A program made the position numbers and the translations under genes. A stretch of 64,000 nucleotides of DNA from Paraphaeosphaeria minitans. Its lineage: Eukaryota; Ascomycota; Dothideomycetes; Pleosporales; Didymosphaeriaceae. Under the pieces are notes generated by a model that ran no database searches, had not been told where the DNA came from, and worked only from the letters and a program-made list of their open reading frames with translations. Shown piece by piece: positions 39,763 to 52,300 of the stretch (the first letter of the stretch is position 1; every line of letters begins with the position of its first letter). The stretch covers positions 1,364,001-1,428,000 of the forward strand of contig WJXW01000007.1 of NCBI GenBank assembly GCA_015832175.1, written 5' to 3'.

Positions 39763-40234
39763 TATTAGGATCTGGCTGCGCGTGAGTAGCGGGGCGCGTG
39801 AGTAGCGGGGCGCGAGCTTATTAGACTACTAGTCCGCCAGAGTCAGCTAACTAAGCAGTTAGATAACAGGTTACAGGTCCTAAGGGTCCTAAGGACCGCA
39901 CAGGCCTCGCCTGTATAGGAACTCTAGGATACGTGGGACTCGCCCGTACAGGACTCTGGGACGTATGGAACTCTGGGACGTATGGGACTCTAGGACATAT
40001 AGGATTCTAGGACGTGTGGGACTACTTAGTATATAGGAACGTAAGAATAAGCTTCTTATACTTATGTTTAATCTATTTATTAATCTATTGTTTAGATTCT
40101 AGTAGACTAAATTATTAACTTATTACACTTTGCAAGATACTATTATATTAACAAGACCTTCTACCTTTTGTAAGTACTCCTACCTAAGAACTAACCTTAA
40201 CCCTTTAGGACTAGCTACCCTCTTAGATTTAACA
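39763..40234 (+). repeat. 5' LTR of G4 (type B, with 16-bp duplication)
   Basis: Begins TATTAGGATCTGGC and ends GATTTAACA. It is 16 bp longer than its partner because GCGCGTGAGTAGCGGG is duplicated near the start. The U3 has 17-bp tandem units around GGGACTCTAGGACGTAT (39,930-40,025). Confidence 0.93.
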
Positions 40235-40251
40235 TCTTAAACACCCTTAAC

Positions 40252-41990
40252 ATAAGTACTTCACAAACTCCTACCTCTTCTACAGCTTTAGGTGCCGCTA
40301 AGATTACTCCTATAAAGGATGGCAGTAAGGCGCACAAACCTAATCTCTACTTTAGTAAACAATCTTAAACTAACGTCTAGATTCTCTAGTTAGACCTCTA
40401 CTTCTTTAACTTAAATAAACCCCTTAAAGATAAAAAAAAAGTTATCTTTACAGTAATATACATGCGAGGAGATGCAGGATTATAAATCTATCCCTACTTT
40501 AAAAAGTACCTAGGAATAGACTATAACAATAATAACAACAATTACGCAAACAAGCACGCTAATATAGTTAATATTATTAAGAATTACAACAACTTTAAAA
40601 AATACCTTAAACAACTCTTTAGGATCGCCAACAAGGACTCTATTACAAAAGCAAAGATTTAGACTATAACTTAGAAACAATTAGTAGCTAAGTATATAGC
40701 CAAGTTTTGCAGATACGCTGTACAACTTAACTAGGACAATAAATCTCTCCAGGACATGTATAAACAAGGACTTAAACAGAAACTACGCGAAGAACTCTTA
40801 CGTAGTAGTGTACAAATTACCAACCTTAAAGAACTATACAAAGAAACTATTAGAATTAATAAAGAATGGTTTTCACTATAACAGGAGCTCTACTAAAACC
40901 CTAGGGCGATAAGCTTTAGACAACTAGTAAAAATAGTTTATAAGAACCCTATTAGAATCGTCTAAAAGTAACAGCTAAGGAATTACCAGAGATACAAACT
41001 AATAAAAGATGTCTAGTTTAACTACTTAGGTAAAGAAAAAAGAGGAAGGATAGGCCCTAAGCAGCCTAACAAACGCGTCTCTAATAGAAGTTAATAACTA
41101 ATAACTAAGACCTATAAATGCTTTACATGTAGTAAACTAGGCCATATAGCCAGGAACTGTAGATTAAAGAACAAAGTCTATTAAACTAAGTTAAATATAC
41201 TAACTATTGAGGACTAAGAACCTAATAAGGAATAGGAAGTTATTACAACGCCATTTAGTTACTAACGTATTACACTAGAGTAAAGTAAGTAATTAGATTT
41301 ACCTAACTCACAACTATATAAAGATCTAGAAGACAACTCTAACGTATACCACAACACAGAAGACATAGAAGAGATACTAAGATCTCCTACTCCTTACCCA
41401 TAAAGTAGGCGGGAAAAAGACAACCCTATGTCACCTAAGTACAAACTAAATGTTTAGGACTACATAGAACCCCACTAGGCACTAAAAGGAATGTAACCCT
41501 ACAAAAATAAGAAGTTAGACTATGTACTAAAGTACTATCTAGACCACTAAAATCCTATACACTAATTCTGTATATAGACGCATTACAAAGAACCAACATA
41601 CACATAACACAAGACAGAGAAAAAGGAGAACAAGAAACAACCTAGAAGGAAACTACGCTGTAAATAGATATAGACAGACTGCCCTATTACAGCTTATAAT
41701 AAACACCTCTAGGATAAATAATAAGTAAAATACTTTCCTTACCTTACGCCAAAGGGCAATAAATGCTATAACATACTTATTAATAGAGACTATATACAAC
41801 TGTACTAGTACACATGTCTAAACCAAAACTACGAATACCACTATATAGCCAAATATTTAGACAGCTTTACAAATTGCCCCACATAAGAAGTAATAACAGA
41901 GCTACTAATTTAACCAGTACATAGGAATAGTAAAGACTATAGAAGAAAAAACAGAAGAACATCCTCACAAAAAGAAGAAGAAGACAATCT
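40252..41990 (+). pseudogene. G4 gag with zinc knuckle
   Basis: Structural Gag protein of the virus-like particle. The likely start codon reads ATA at 40252 (ancestral ATG, a G to A change), followed by STSQTPTSSTALGA. The frame holds to about 41,900 with TAG/TAA stops, most at positions where tryptophan or glutamine is expected. The CCHC zinc knuckle C-x2-C-x4-H-x4-C is intact at 41119-41160 (CFTCSKLGHIARNC), around residue 290. Confidence 0.8.
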
Positions 41991-44900
41991 ACATAAACCA
42001 CGTACTTAAGAATAATAACAGAAGCAGATACTTAGAAACGCATACTAGGCACCAGAACTTAACTATAACCTACACAAATAGATGTCTTTTTTAGGCCTAA
42101 ACTTAGACAAGAAAACGCCTTTATTAAATTAAATACCACAGTAAGCATGGCATTAGTTAAGCTACTAGTACAGCTTAAAGAAATACAGGCTTAAGCTCTT
42201 ATAGACTCAAAAGTAGGAAGGAACTTTATATCTTATTAGACAGTAAGACAAGCAGGACTTATAATATTAGAGAAAGAAGTACCCTATATTATCCATATCG
42301 CAAATAGATCCCTAATGCCCAAGACACCTTAAATATACCAGGAGGTTACTACCACAATAACAGTCCAAGGACATAGAGAGGAACTTACCTTAGATGTCTT
42401 ACTAGAATCTAAGCATAAGTTAGTCTTAGAATTACCTTAGTTAATAATACACAACCTATAAATTAACTAGGGTACAAAGAAAATATTGTTTAAACGCTGT
42501 AATTATGCATTGCAAGCAAAGCCTACGCATTAACTAAAAATAATAGTAGATAAGAGAGTTATTAACAACATAATACTACAATAGACAGTTAAAAAACGGA
42601 AGCACACCTTAGTAAACGCTAGTAGAAACCACTAGGTTAAGAAGCGCGAGAAAGAGAATAACAGTACACCCCTTACCTTACTAAGAGAGTACAGGAAATA
42701 GACACACATGTTTATAGAAAAGGAAGAAAAAGCAAACCTACCTAAACATCAACCCTAGGATCTTACAATAGACCTGAAAGAAGGGAAGACGCCACCCTTT
42801 AGACTACTATATAGCAAGATAGGAGAAAAACTCCTTAAAGAACGTAATTTTATTAAGACAAACCTTAAGAAAGGATATATACAACTATTAAAGTTACTAG
42901 TAGTAAGCCCTTTCATGTTTATTAAGAAAAAGGATAGATTAGACAGACCATACGTTAATTACCAACAACTTAACGACATAACAATAAAGAACCAATATTC
43001 ACTACTAAACATTACAGAGTTACGAGATTAACTATCTTAAGCCAAGATATTCACAATAATGAATCTAAGAGATGGTTACCACCTTATACGAATTAAGAAA
43101 GGTAAAGAATAGAAAATAGCATTTTAATCACGCTACAGACTATTTAAGTACAAGGTTATGCCTTTTAGACTTATAAACGCACTAGTAGCTTTTATGGCAC
43201 TTATTAACAATATACTCTATAAACATCTAGACATATTTGTTATTACGTATATAGACGATATCCTTGTCTTTTCCAAAAACAAATTGGACCACACAAAGCA
43301 CGTATAGACAGTACTAGAAGCACTAGACAAAGTATACCTTTATATTAAACTTAAGAAATGTAAGTTCAACATTAAATAACTTAAATTCCTAGGACACATT
43401 ATTACTATAGAAGGAATCGAGATGGCACTAAGTAAAGTTAAATACATTAAGAACTAGCCAATACCAAAGACAGCCAAGAACATCTAAGAATTCTTAGGAT
43501 TCTATGGATTTAATCAACAATTTATCCAAAATTATGTAAAGGTTATAATACCTTTAACAAATTTTATAAAGAAGGACGTACCCTTTAAATGGATAGATAA
43601 GTGTAGAATGTCATTCTAACTCCTTAAGACAGCATGTATCATAGAACCTATCCTTATTTATTTTAGAAGTGATAAACCACTACGCTTTAAAACAGACGCT
43701 AGCGATCTTGCGCTAGGCGCCTACGCTAAATAAAAACGTAATAGTAAATAGCACCTAATTACCTACTACTTATGCAAATTTAATAACGCCAAAACACGAT
43801 ATAATATACACAATAAAGAACTCTACGCTATCATTAAAGCCTTAAAGCACTAGAGGATTTATACACTTAGTTACTTAACGCTAGAAATCTACACAGATTA
43901 CAAGAACCTTCTAAGGTTCACGACAATAAAAGAACTTACGCCATAACAACAAAAATAGTTGTAAACAACAGAGTAGTACAAGTTTAAAATTACCTATGTA
44001 GCTAGAAAAGAAAATAGCAGAGCAGACGCTCTTAGCCAACAAAGTAATCTAGTAGGAGAAAAGGCAAAAACCTTCTCTGCAATCTTTTGTAAAGCCAAAG
44101 ATAGATCTCTAGAGCCAACAGCGGAACTAAATTAACTTTTAGTAATTAACCAAGAAGTTCTGGAACATCTATAGACCGAGATTATCTAATAATACCACAA
44201 TAACCCTATATACAGACACCTAGGCATCACAAAAACAATAGAACTTATCTAAAGGAATTACACCTTTAAAGGAATTAAGGAAACTATAACAACTTACATC
44301 TGCAAATATACAGAATACTAGAAAAATAAACACAGCACATATCTTAAATATAGAGAGATATAAGCAATTAGAATACTAACAGCACTATAGGAAGACATTA
44401 CTATAAATTTTATTACAGGAATTCTAAACTCTAAGAATCTAATAATAGGAATTAAATACAACAGCATACTAGTAATAGTCTACTAACTAACTAAGTATAT
44501 TAAGCTCATTCTATGCCTTAAAAGAATAACAGCAAAAGAACTTGCTTTTCTTATCCTAGACTAACTAGTTAGACACCACAGAATCCCAAAAATAATTATT
44601 AGCAACAGAGACAAGCTCTTTACGTTAAATTATTAGATAACACTTATAGCACTACTTAGAACGAAACAAAAGCTATTAATAGCTTACTATCTATAAATAA
44701 ACAAACAGACAGAACGTACAAACTAAACTATAGAAACATACCTACGCATCTACTACAACAGTTAGAAGAATAACTAGGTTTTATTACTACCTATAGCACA
44801 GTTAGCCTATAATAATAAAGTATTAGTAGCATTAGGACATACACTGTTCTATACAAACTATAGAAGACACCTACATCTCTTTAACCAACGATTTCCTACG

Positions 44901-45440
44901 ACAATCAAAGCAAAAGAAGCCATAGATATGGCAGAAAATATAAAGAAAACACACTAATAACTCTAAGAAAATCTTAAGAAAGCCTAGCAGCAATTAATTT
45001 TATATTAAAATTAAAAACGAAAAATAGCACCTTAGCTAAAGAAGGGGGATAAAGCATATCTACTTATAAAGAACCTTTGAACTTAGAAGAAGAAACACAA
45101 AAAACTGAATTATATTAAGGTTAGACCATTTTATATTTCCAAGCAAATATCACTAGTAAACTACAAGTTAGAACTACCGCCAGATGTAAAGATACACCTA
45201 GTATTTCACGTATTACTACTAGAACCAGCAGACCCTAATACACTAGTTAAAACCACCTTCTACCACCAGACTAAGGAAGAAAATAAATTTAAGGTTAAAA
45301 GAATTCTAGAATATAATTAGCATGACAACACGTACCTTATTAAGTGGAAAGGTTACCCACATAGCGAAAACACCTAGAAACTAAAAAATAATCTAGGAAA
45401 CTGTTAGTAAAAGATCAAGGAATTCTACTAGAAATAACTA
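41990..45440 (+). pseudogene. G4 pol: protease, RT, RNase H, integrase, chromodomain
   Basis: Pol lies in the -1 frame relative to gag and overlaps its end. Protease at about 42,150-42,500; RT at about 42,750-43,500 with YIDDILVF at 43248-43271 intact; RNase H at about 43,640-44,050 with TDASDLALGAY; integrase zinc region with paired H and C at about 44,190-44,330; catalytic core to about 44,900; chromodomain at about 45,285-45,420 (YLIKWKGYPHSENT). Stops are TAG/TAA only, so the element is dead but recently so compared with G0. Confidence 0.85.
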
Positions 45441-45449
45441 GGACGCACC

Positions 45450-46010
45450 TAGAAATCACCACTAGCATAAGGGCTAGCCCACAAAATAAACTAGTTAATT
45501 ACCTTAGCGCCTAACAGCGCGTTAGGATTTATTAACGCAGTAGCCTACGCTAACTCCTCCTACGCCCTAAGCGCTTTTAACTTATCTAGGGTACTTATGC
45601 TATAATTAAATAATTCTTATTCCTTTTAACGTAATTTCTTTTACTAATCGCGTAAGCGCGCCATCTTCTCTTACGCCTAATAAGCGCGAAGGAGAGCTGC
45701 CTTAGCTAGCTCTTCCTTAATATAGAGCTTTGCCTCCTCTTTAGCCTCTAACTTTTCTAACCTTTCTATTTTAGCATCTATTTTTAAATAATCTAGTAAA
45801 GGAATCTCTTTAGGCTCGCACTTCTAGTTTCCCTATCTAATATAGTTAGTACACTAAGAGTACAAAGAAGAAAGATAATAAGTATATTTCTTCTTAGCGC
45901 AGTATAAATAGGCAACTATTACAAAAACGTAGTCTTTTTTAAGATAATTAACTTAACTGTAGTAATATTAAACAGAATAAGATAATAACTTTATAGGTAG
46001 TTAACTTATA
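45450..46010 (-). pseudogene. Decayed antisense ORF of G4 (type B)
   Basis: Opposite to gag-pol, the same protein as at 31,880-32,430 in G3. Reading on the minus strand: YCAKKK near 45,900, then CTN-x-IR and KCEPKE (45,815-45,853), a coiled-coil stretch KIERLEKLEAKE at about 45,740-45,790, and a tail with NPNALLGAKVIN near 45,510-45,540. Two independent copies keep the same frame. Confidence 0.52.
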
Positions 46011-46024
46011 AGGACATTAAGCTT

Positions 46025-46039
46025 AGAGGGAGAGGATAA
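46025..46039 (+). other. Polypurine tract of G4
   Basis: AGAGGGAGAGGATAA directly before the 3' LTR, the plus-strand priming site. Confidence 0.78.
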
Positions 46040-46495
46040 TGTTAGAATCTAGCTGTGTGTAAGTAGTGGGGCGCGAGCTTATTAGACTACTAGTCTACTA
46101 GAGTTAGCTGACTAAGCAGTTAGATAACAGGTTACAGGTCCTAAGGGTCCTAAGGACTATACGGGCCTCGCCTGTATAGGAACTCTAGGACACGTGGGAC
46201 TCGCCCGCATAGGACTCTAGGACGTATGGGACTCTAGGACGTATGGGACTCTAGGACATATGGGATTCTGGGACGTGTGGGACTACTTAGTATATAGGAA
46301 CGCAAGAATAAGCTTCTTATACTTGTGTTTAATCTGTTTATTAATCTATTGTTTAGATTCTAGTAGACTAAATTATTAACTTATTACACTTCGTAAGATA
46401 CTATTGTATTAACAAGACCTTTCACCTTCTATAAGTACTCCTGCCTGAGAACCAACCTTAACCCTTTAGGACTAGCTACCCTCTTAGATTTAACA
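46040..46495 (+). repeat. 3' LTR of G4 (type B)
   Basis: 456 bp, TGTTAGAATC to GATTTAACA; single copy of the 16-bp motif duplicated in the 5' LTR. Confidence 0.93.
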
Positions 46496-46803
46496 CTAGT
46501 GCATTTATAAGTCTAAAAGGCATAACCTTATATTTAAATATTTTATAGTGTACTTAAAACGCTATTTTTATTCTTTACCTTTCTTAATTCGTATAAGGTA
46601 GTAACCGTCTCTTAGATCTATTATTATAAATATCTTAGCTTAAGATACTTAATTTTATAACTCTGTAATATTTAGTAGTAGATATTAGTTCTTTATTATT
46701 ATGTTATTAAGTTATTAGTAGTTAACGTATAGTCTGTCTAATTGATCCTTTTTTTTAATAAATATAAAAGGGCTTACTGCTAGTAACTTTAATAGTTATA
46801 TAT
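46496..46803 (-). pseudogene. G0 RT fragment (fingers/palm start)
   Basis: Continues G0 between the G4 and H insertions; aligns with 51,605-51,910 of G1. No ORF remains. Confidence 0.7.
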
Positions 46804-47115
46804 TATAGGTTTGGCTTAATCTATAATTAAGCATTTAAGGGTTAATAGTATACTATTATATAAAGGATAAGAAGTAGGTTTAATTAATTCCGTCTTATCT
46901 ATCGTATAAAGGGGCACTAAGGACCGTATAAAGTCTCTGCCTCTTAGCGCTAACCTAAGCAGTGGGTCCTTATGCGGGTCCTTATAGGTAGGTAGGGCCT
47001 TATAAAGTCTCTGTCTCTTAGCGCTAACTTAAGTAGTGGGTCCTTATGCGGGTCCCTATAGGTAGGTAGGCCCCTATTTTACTTAGTGCTATTTATACAA
47101 TAAACTATATAGACA
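46804..47115 (-). repeat. Left (3') LTR of H
   Basis: 312 bp. It holds an internal tandem duplication of about 70 bp starting TATAAAGTCTCTG (46,928-47,070); both LTRs carry it, so it predates insertion. Confidence 0.88.
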
Positions 47116-47149
47116 CTAGTAACTTTTCTTTTATATAATAGCTTATGTC

Positions 47150-48252
47150 TATTATACGCTTCCCTTTCCTATTCTTCTCTATTTATATAGTTAGCCTTCC
47201 CCTATTAGAATAGGTTATAAGGTAGGTGTAGTATCGCTATGCAGTAGGAGTCCTATTTATACCTACTCTTATGCAAATAGGTAGTAACAGCTTATCTACT
47301 TAGTTTTTACTTTACCCCTTTGCGCAGTAGTAGAGTTATATTATATAATAAGGCTCTTTCTAGGCATATATCCTGTGCGTAAATAGAAGGTAGGGTGTTA
47401 AGTAATATAATACTTAGCGCTAGGTCTTAGTAAGTAGGTATAGAAGAATGTCTCCTAGTTATGCGATAAAGGTATATAGTAGAAGTAAAGTATAAAGTAG
47501 CCTTCTGTGCTTCTTCTTTATTATTTTATTAGTTTTATTTATCTTCCTCCTCTTTTGTACGATAGTCTTTATCCTCTAGCTCTTCTTTAAAGTTAAAAAT
47601 ATATACTTATACATTTATAGTAGAGGGTTTGTGTTTATAGAAGTTAGCGTACAATAATATGTATTACTTTCTAGCTTACTAGGTATCCTTTAGTAAATAC
47701 TTAGTAGACTAGCATTCTTCTTTATAGTATATAAAGCATTTCTACTTTATACAAAAGCTTAAACTTCTAATATTGCCACTTCTATTTAGTCTAAAGGTTA
47801 ATCTGCCTCTAGAGGGGCTAGATTTTTTTGTGTAATTAGGATTATTATATTAGTAATTAGTGTAGTACAGCTTTTTACTATTTTAGAGGAACTGTAACTT
47901 CTTCTTATTTTTAATAACTTAGAATAACGTATAAAGGTTACTAAGTAAGCCTTCTACTATGTTTTTAGGATTAAATATAGCTTATTTAAGGTTAGAATAG
48001 CCGCAGTATACTTATATAATAGTAGTGTGTAGTCATAGTTTACTACTAAAGCCTTATCTAAGAGCCCTTTAGGCTAAAGTAAGCTTATTAATTATTACTT
48101 CTAGGGCCTTATGTAATATAGTAGCTAAATTATCCCTTTTATAGCGTTTAAAAGTAAGAGTGGTCTAGTCTATCTAGTACTAATTATAATTAATACTAGT
48201 GTTAAAGTGCCTATTTAGTCTATTGTATAATTTATTCTATAGAAGTCCTAGT
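47150..48252 (-). pseudogene. H gag-like ORF (C-terminal part)
   Basis: A single minus-strand frame is readable through TAA/TAG stops. At 47,700-47,740 it contains a cysteine motif (KCFIYYKEEC followed by an apparent W-S-T) of the C-x2-C-x4-C-W-S-T kind found in Gag proteins of fungal LTR elements. The continuation lies at 54,974-56,200 beyond G1. Confidence 0.5.
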
Positions 48253-48257
48253 CTAAT

Positions 48258-48668
48258 TGTTAAATCCAAGAGGGTAGCTAGTCCTAAAGGGTTAAGGTTG
48301 GTTCTCAGGCAGGAGTACTTACGAAAGGTGGAAGGTCTTGTTAATACGATAGTATCTTGCGAAGTGTAATAAGTTAATAATTTGGTCTACTAGAATCTAA
48401 ACAATAGATTAATAAACAGATTAAACATAAGTATAGAGAGCCTATCCTTACGTTCCTATATACTTTAAGCGATTAGTGGACTAATCGCTCTAATTAAACT
48501 AATTAAGCACTAATTAGTTACTTAGTATATTAAGTGCTTAGTCTAATTAGTTGTCTTAGCGCTCTAATCACACTAATTAGATTATATAACCTTTTGTGCT
48601 GTGTCACTTAAATAATAAATGTAGATACATATAAAGATCCTAGGAGGCCTAGCCTTTAGATCTTAACA
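48258..48668 (-). repeat. 3' LTR of G1 (type A)
   Basis: 411 bp, TGTTAAATCC to CTTAACA, followed by TTATCTCCCTTCTT, the complement of a purine-rich tract. Confidence 0.93.
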
Positions 48669-48777
48669 TTATCTCCCTTCTTACTAGGATTTGTCCTTAA
48701 ATTATGTAACTATGTCTTGTGCCTACTTATAACTAGAGCTTACCCTGCGTTATAAGTAGCGTTAGCTTACTTATATT

Positions 48778-49330
48778 ATGCCCTAATAACCTTCTAAGTC
48801 TAGCACTACCTATTACTATTATCTAACTAATTTTATTAACTCCTTTAGCAAAGTTATAGTTAAGAAATGCTTAATATGTATAAAACATAACTGTGTTTAT
48901 AAGGTTTACGTTTAGTCTAGAAGATGTGGGGAATATGTTTATTAAGGTTAATATTATAATATACGCGTTTTAGAGTCTAAGTTTAAGCGTTTATTAGTAG
49001 AGAAAGAGAAATTGCGTGTGTAGATAAAAGAGTTAAGAGAAACGTAGGAGACTGCGTTTAAAGCCTATAAGGAGGCGTTAGAGAAATTATAGGTTACATA
49101 TATATATATAAAGATTAGTTGTGTTAGTAAATAGACTTACTGGATAAGCGTACTAAGAATACAATAGTAGTTAAGGAGAAGAATATTAAGAAGGCTAAAT
49201 CTTATAAGGCTGTTAATCTAGTAGTTAATAAGACTCCTTTAGGTCCTTTCTTATCCCTTATAACATAGAGCGCTTTTAAGGATTTTCTGTTAGAATTCTA
49301 GGATAATCTAGTGCCTTTACTATCTTAGGT
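48778..49330 (+). pseudogene. Decayed antisense ORF of G1 (type A, ATG retained)
   Basis: Counterpart of the G0 ORF, starting ATG at 48778. It shows a clear cluster KKCLICIKHNC (from 48,862), then RRCGE, i.e. C-x2-C-x4-C-x10-C-x2-(C decayed to Y), 30 codons after the start; then a coiled coil (EKEKLRV, IKELRET, AFKAYKEALEKL) to about 49,095. A 2-nt insertion in a TA run shifts the tail, which resumes as EKNIKKAKSYKAVN. The Cys spacing loosely recalls small fungal zinc clusters but does not match Zn2Cys6. Confidence 0.58.
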
Positions 49331-49339
49331 ACAAATGTT

Positions 49340-52300
49340 ATTATACTATATAGGTTGTTAGTAGAATTGTCTAATCTTTTGTTAATAGTTTCCTAGGTAG
49401 TTCTCTAGTTCCTAGGTGTTTCCGCTGTGTGAGTAACTTTTCTACTTAATAAGGTACGCGTTGCTATACTAATTATATTCTAGAATTCTTTTAACCTTAA
49501 ATTTATTTTCTTCCTTAGTTCTGTGGTAGAAGGCGGTTCTAACTAGTGTATTAGGGTCTACTAGTTCTAGTAGTAATACGTAGAATACTAAGTGTATCTT
49601 TGTATCTAGCAGTAGTTCTAACTTATAGTTTACTAGTAATATTTGCTTAGAAATGTAAAATAGTCTAACCTTAATATAATCTAGTTTCTTGTGTTTTTTC
49701 TTCTAAGTTTAAAGGTTCTTTGTAAGTAGATATGCTTTATCCCTCTTCTTTAGCTAAGGTGCCATTTTTTGTTTTTAATTTTAGTATAAGATTAATTGCT
49801 GCTAAGCTTTCTTAAGATTCTCTTAGAGTTATTAGTGTATTTTCTTTATATTTTCTACTATATCTATAGCTTCTTTTGCTTTAATTATTGTAGGAAATTA
49901 TTAGTTAAAGAGATGTAGGTGTCTTTTGTAGTTTGTATAGAATAGTGTATATCCTAATACTACTAATACTTTGTTATTATAGGCTAACTGTGCTATAGGT
50001 AGTAATAAAACCTAGTTATTCTTCTAACTATTGCAGTAGATGCGTAGGTACGTTTCTATAGTTTAGTTCGTACGTTCTATCTATCTGTCCATTTATAGAT
50101 AGTAAGCTGTTAATAGCTTTTGTTTTGTTCTAAGTAGTGCTATAAGCGTTGTCTAATAGTTTAACATAAAGAGCTTGTCTCTATTGCTAATAATTGTTTT
50201 TAGGATTCTATAGTGTCTAACTAGTTAGTCTAGGATAAGAAAAGCGAGTTCCTTTGCTGTTATTCTTTTAAGATATAGAATAAGCTTAATATACTTAGTT
50301 AGTTAGTAGACTATTACTAGTATACTATTATATTTAATTCCTGTTGTTAGATCCTTAGAGTTTAGAATTCCTATAATAAAATCTATAGCGATATCTTCCT
50401 ATAGTGCTGTTAGTATTCTAATTACTTACATCTCTCTATATTTAAGATATATACTATGTTTATTTCTCTAGCATTCTGTACATTTATAAATATAAGTTAT
50501 TACAGCTTCCTTAATTCCTTTAAAGGTGTAATTCCTTTAGATAAGTTCTATTGTTTTTGTGATGCCTAGGTGTCTATACATAGGGTTATTATAGTATTAT
50601 TAGATAATCTTAGTCTGTAGATGTTCTAGAACTTCTTAGTTAATTACTAAAAGTTAATTTAGTTCTACTATTAGCTCTAGAGATCTATCTTTGGCTTTGC
50701 GAAGGATTATAGAGAAGGTTTTTACTTTTTCTCTTACTAGATTACTTTGTTAGCTAAGAGCGTCTGCTCTGCCATTTTCTTTCCTAGCTATATAGATAAT
50801 TTTAAACTTGTACTGCCCTATAGTTTATAACCATCTTTATTGTTATGGCGTAAGTTCTTTTATTATTATGAACCTTAGAAGGTTCTTATAATCTATATAG
50901 ATTTCTAGCATTAAGTAACTAAGCGCATAAATTCTCTAGTGCTTTAAGGCTTTAATAATAGCGTAGAGTTCTTTATTATATACGTTGTATTGTGTTTCAG
51001 CGTTATTAAATTTGCATAAGTAATAGGTAATTAGATACTATTTACTGTTACGTTCTTATTTAGCGTAGGCGCCTAGCGTAAGATCGCTAGCGTCTGTTTT
51101 AAAGCGTAGTGGTTTATCGCTTCTAAAATAAACAAGGATAGGTTCTATAATACATGCTGTCTTAAGGAGTTGGAATAACATTCTATACTTATTTATCTAT
51201 TTAAAGGGTACGTCCTTTTTTATAAAATTTATTAAAGGTATTATAACCTTTACGTAATCTTGGATAAATTGTTAATTAAATCTATAGAATCCTAAGAATT
51301 CTTAGATATTCTTGGCTGTCTTTAGTATTAGCTAGTTCTTAATGTATTTGACTTTACTTAGTGCTATCTTAATTTCTTCTATAGTAATAATGTGTCCTAG
51401 GAATTTAAGTTATTTAATGTTAAACTTATATTTCTTAAGTTTAATACGAAGGTATGCTTTGTCTAGTGCTTCTAGTACTGTTTATACATGCTTAGTGTGG
51501 TCTAATTTATTTTTAGAAAAGACGAGGATATTGTCTATATACGCAATAATAAATATGTCTAGATATTTGCAGAGTACATTATTAATAAGTGCTATAAAAG
51601 CTGCTAGTGCGTTTGTAAGTCTAAATAGTATAACCTTATACTTGAATAGTCTATAGCGTAATTAAAATGCTGTTTTCTATTCTTTACCTTTTTTAATTTA
51701 TATAAGGTGGTAACTATCTCTTAGATCTATTATTATGAATATCTTGGCTTAAGATAGTTAATCTCGTAACTCTATAATGTTTAGTAGTGGATATTAGTTC
51801 TTTATTGTTATATTGTTAAGTTATTAGTAGTTAACGCATAGTCTGTCTAATCTATCCTTTTTCTTAATAAACATAAAAGGGCTTGCTGCTAGTAACTTTA
51901 ATAGTTATATATATTCTTTCTTAAGGTTTATTTTAATAAAATCACGTTCCTTAAGGAGTTCTTCTCCTATCTTACTATATAGTAGTCTAAAGGGTGGCGT
52001 CTTCCCTTCTTCTAGGTCTATTGTAAGATCCTAGGATTAATGTTCTAGTAGGTTTGCTTTTCTTTTATTTTCTATAAATATATGTGTCTATTTCCTGTAC
52101 TCTCTTAGTAAGGTAAGGAGTATACTATTGTCCTTCTTCTTACGCTTTTTAACCTAGTGGTTCTTATTAGCGTCTGCTAAGGTGTGCTTCTGTTTTTTAA
52201 CTATTTATCGCGGTATTATGTTATTAATAACTTCCTTATCTACTATTATTTTTAGTTAATGCGTAGGCTTTGCTTATAATATATAATTACAGTGTTTAAA

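Larger units (their letters stand above)
39763..46495 (+). mobile_element. G4: Ty3/gypsy chromovirus, best-preserved copy
   Basis: 6,733 bp, LTRs 39763-40234 (472 bp) and 46040-46495 (456 bp), TSD CTAGT (39758-39762, 46496-46500). Type B LTRs. It inserted into G0, a member of its own family, in opposite orientation. The full domain set can be read through stops. Confidence 0.95.

Noticed and set aside
51342..51656. 104-codon intact plus-strand ORF
   Set aside because: It lies exactly opposite the decayed reverse transcriptase of G1; G3 carries homologous RT sequence there and the ORF adds no motif. A shadow frame.
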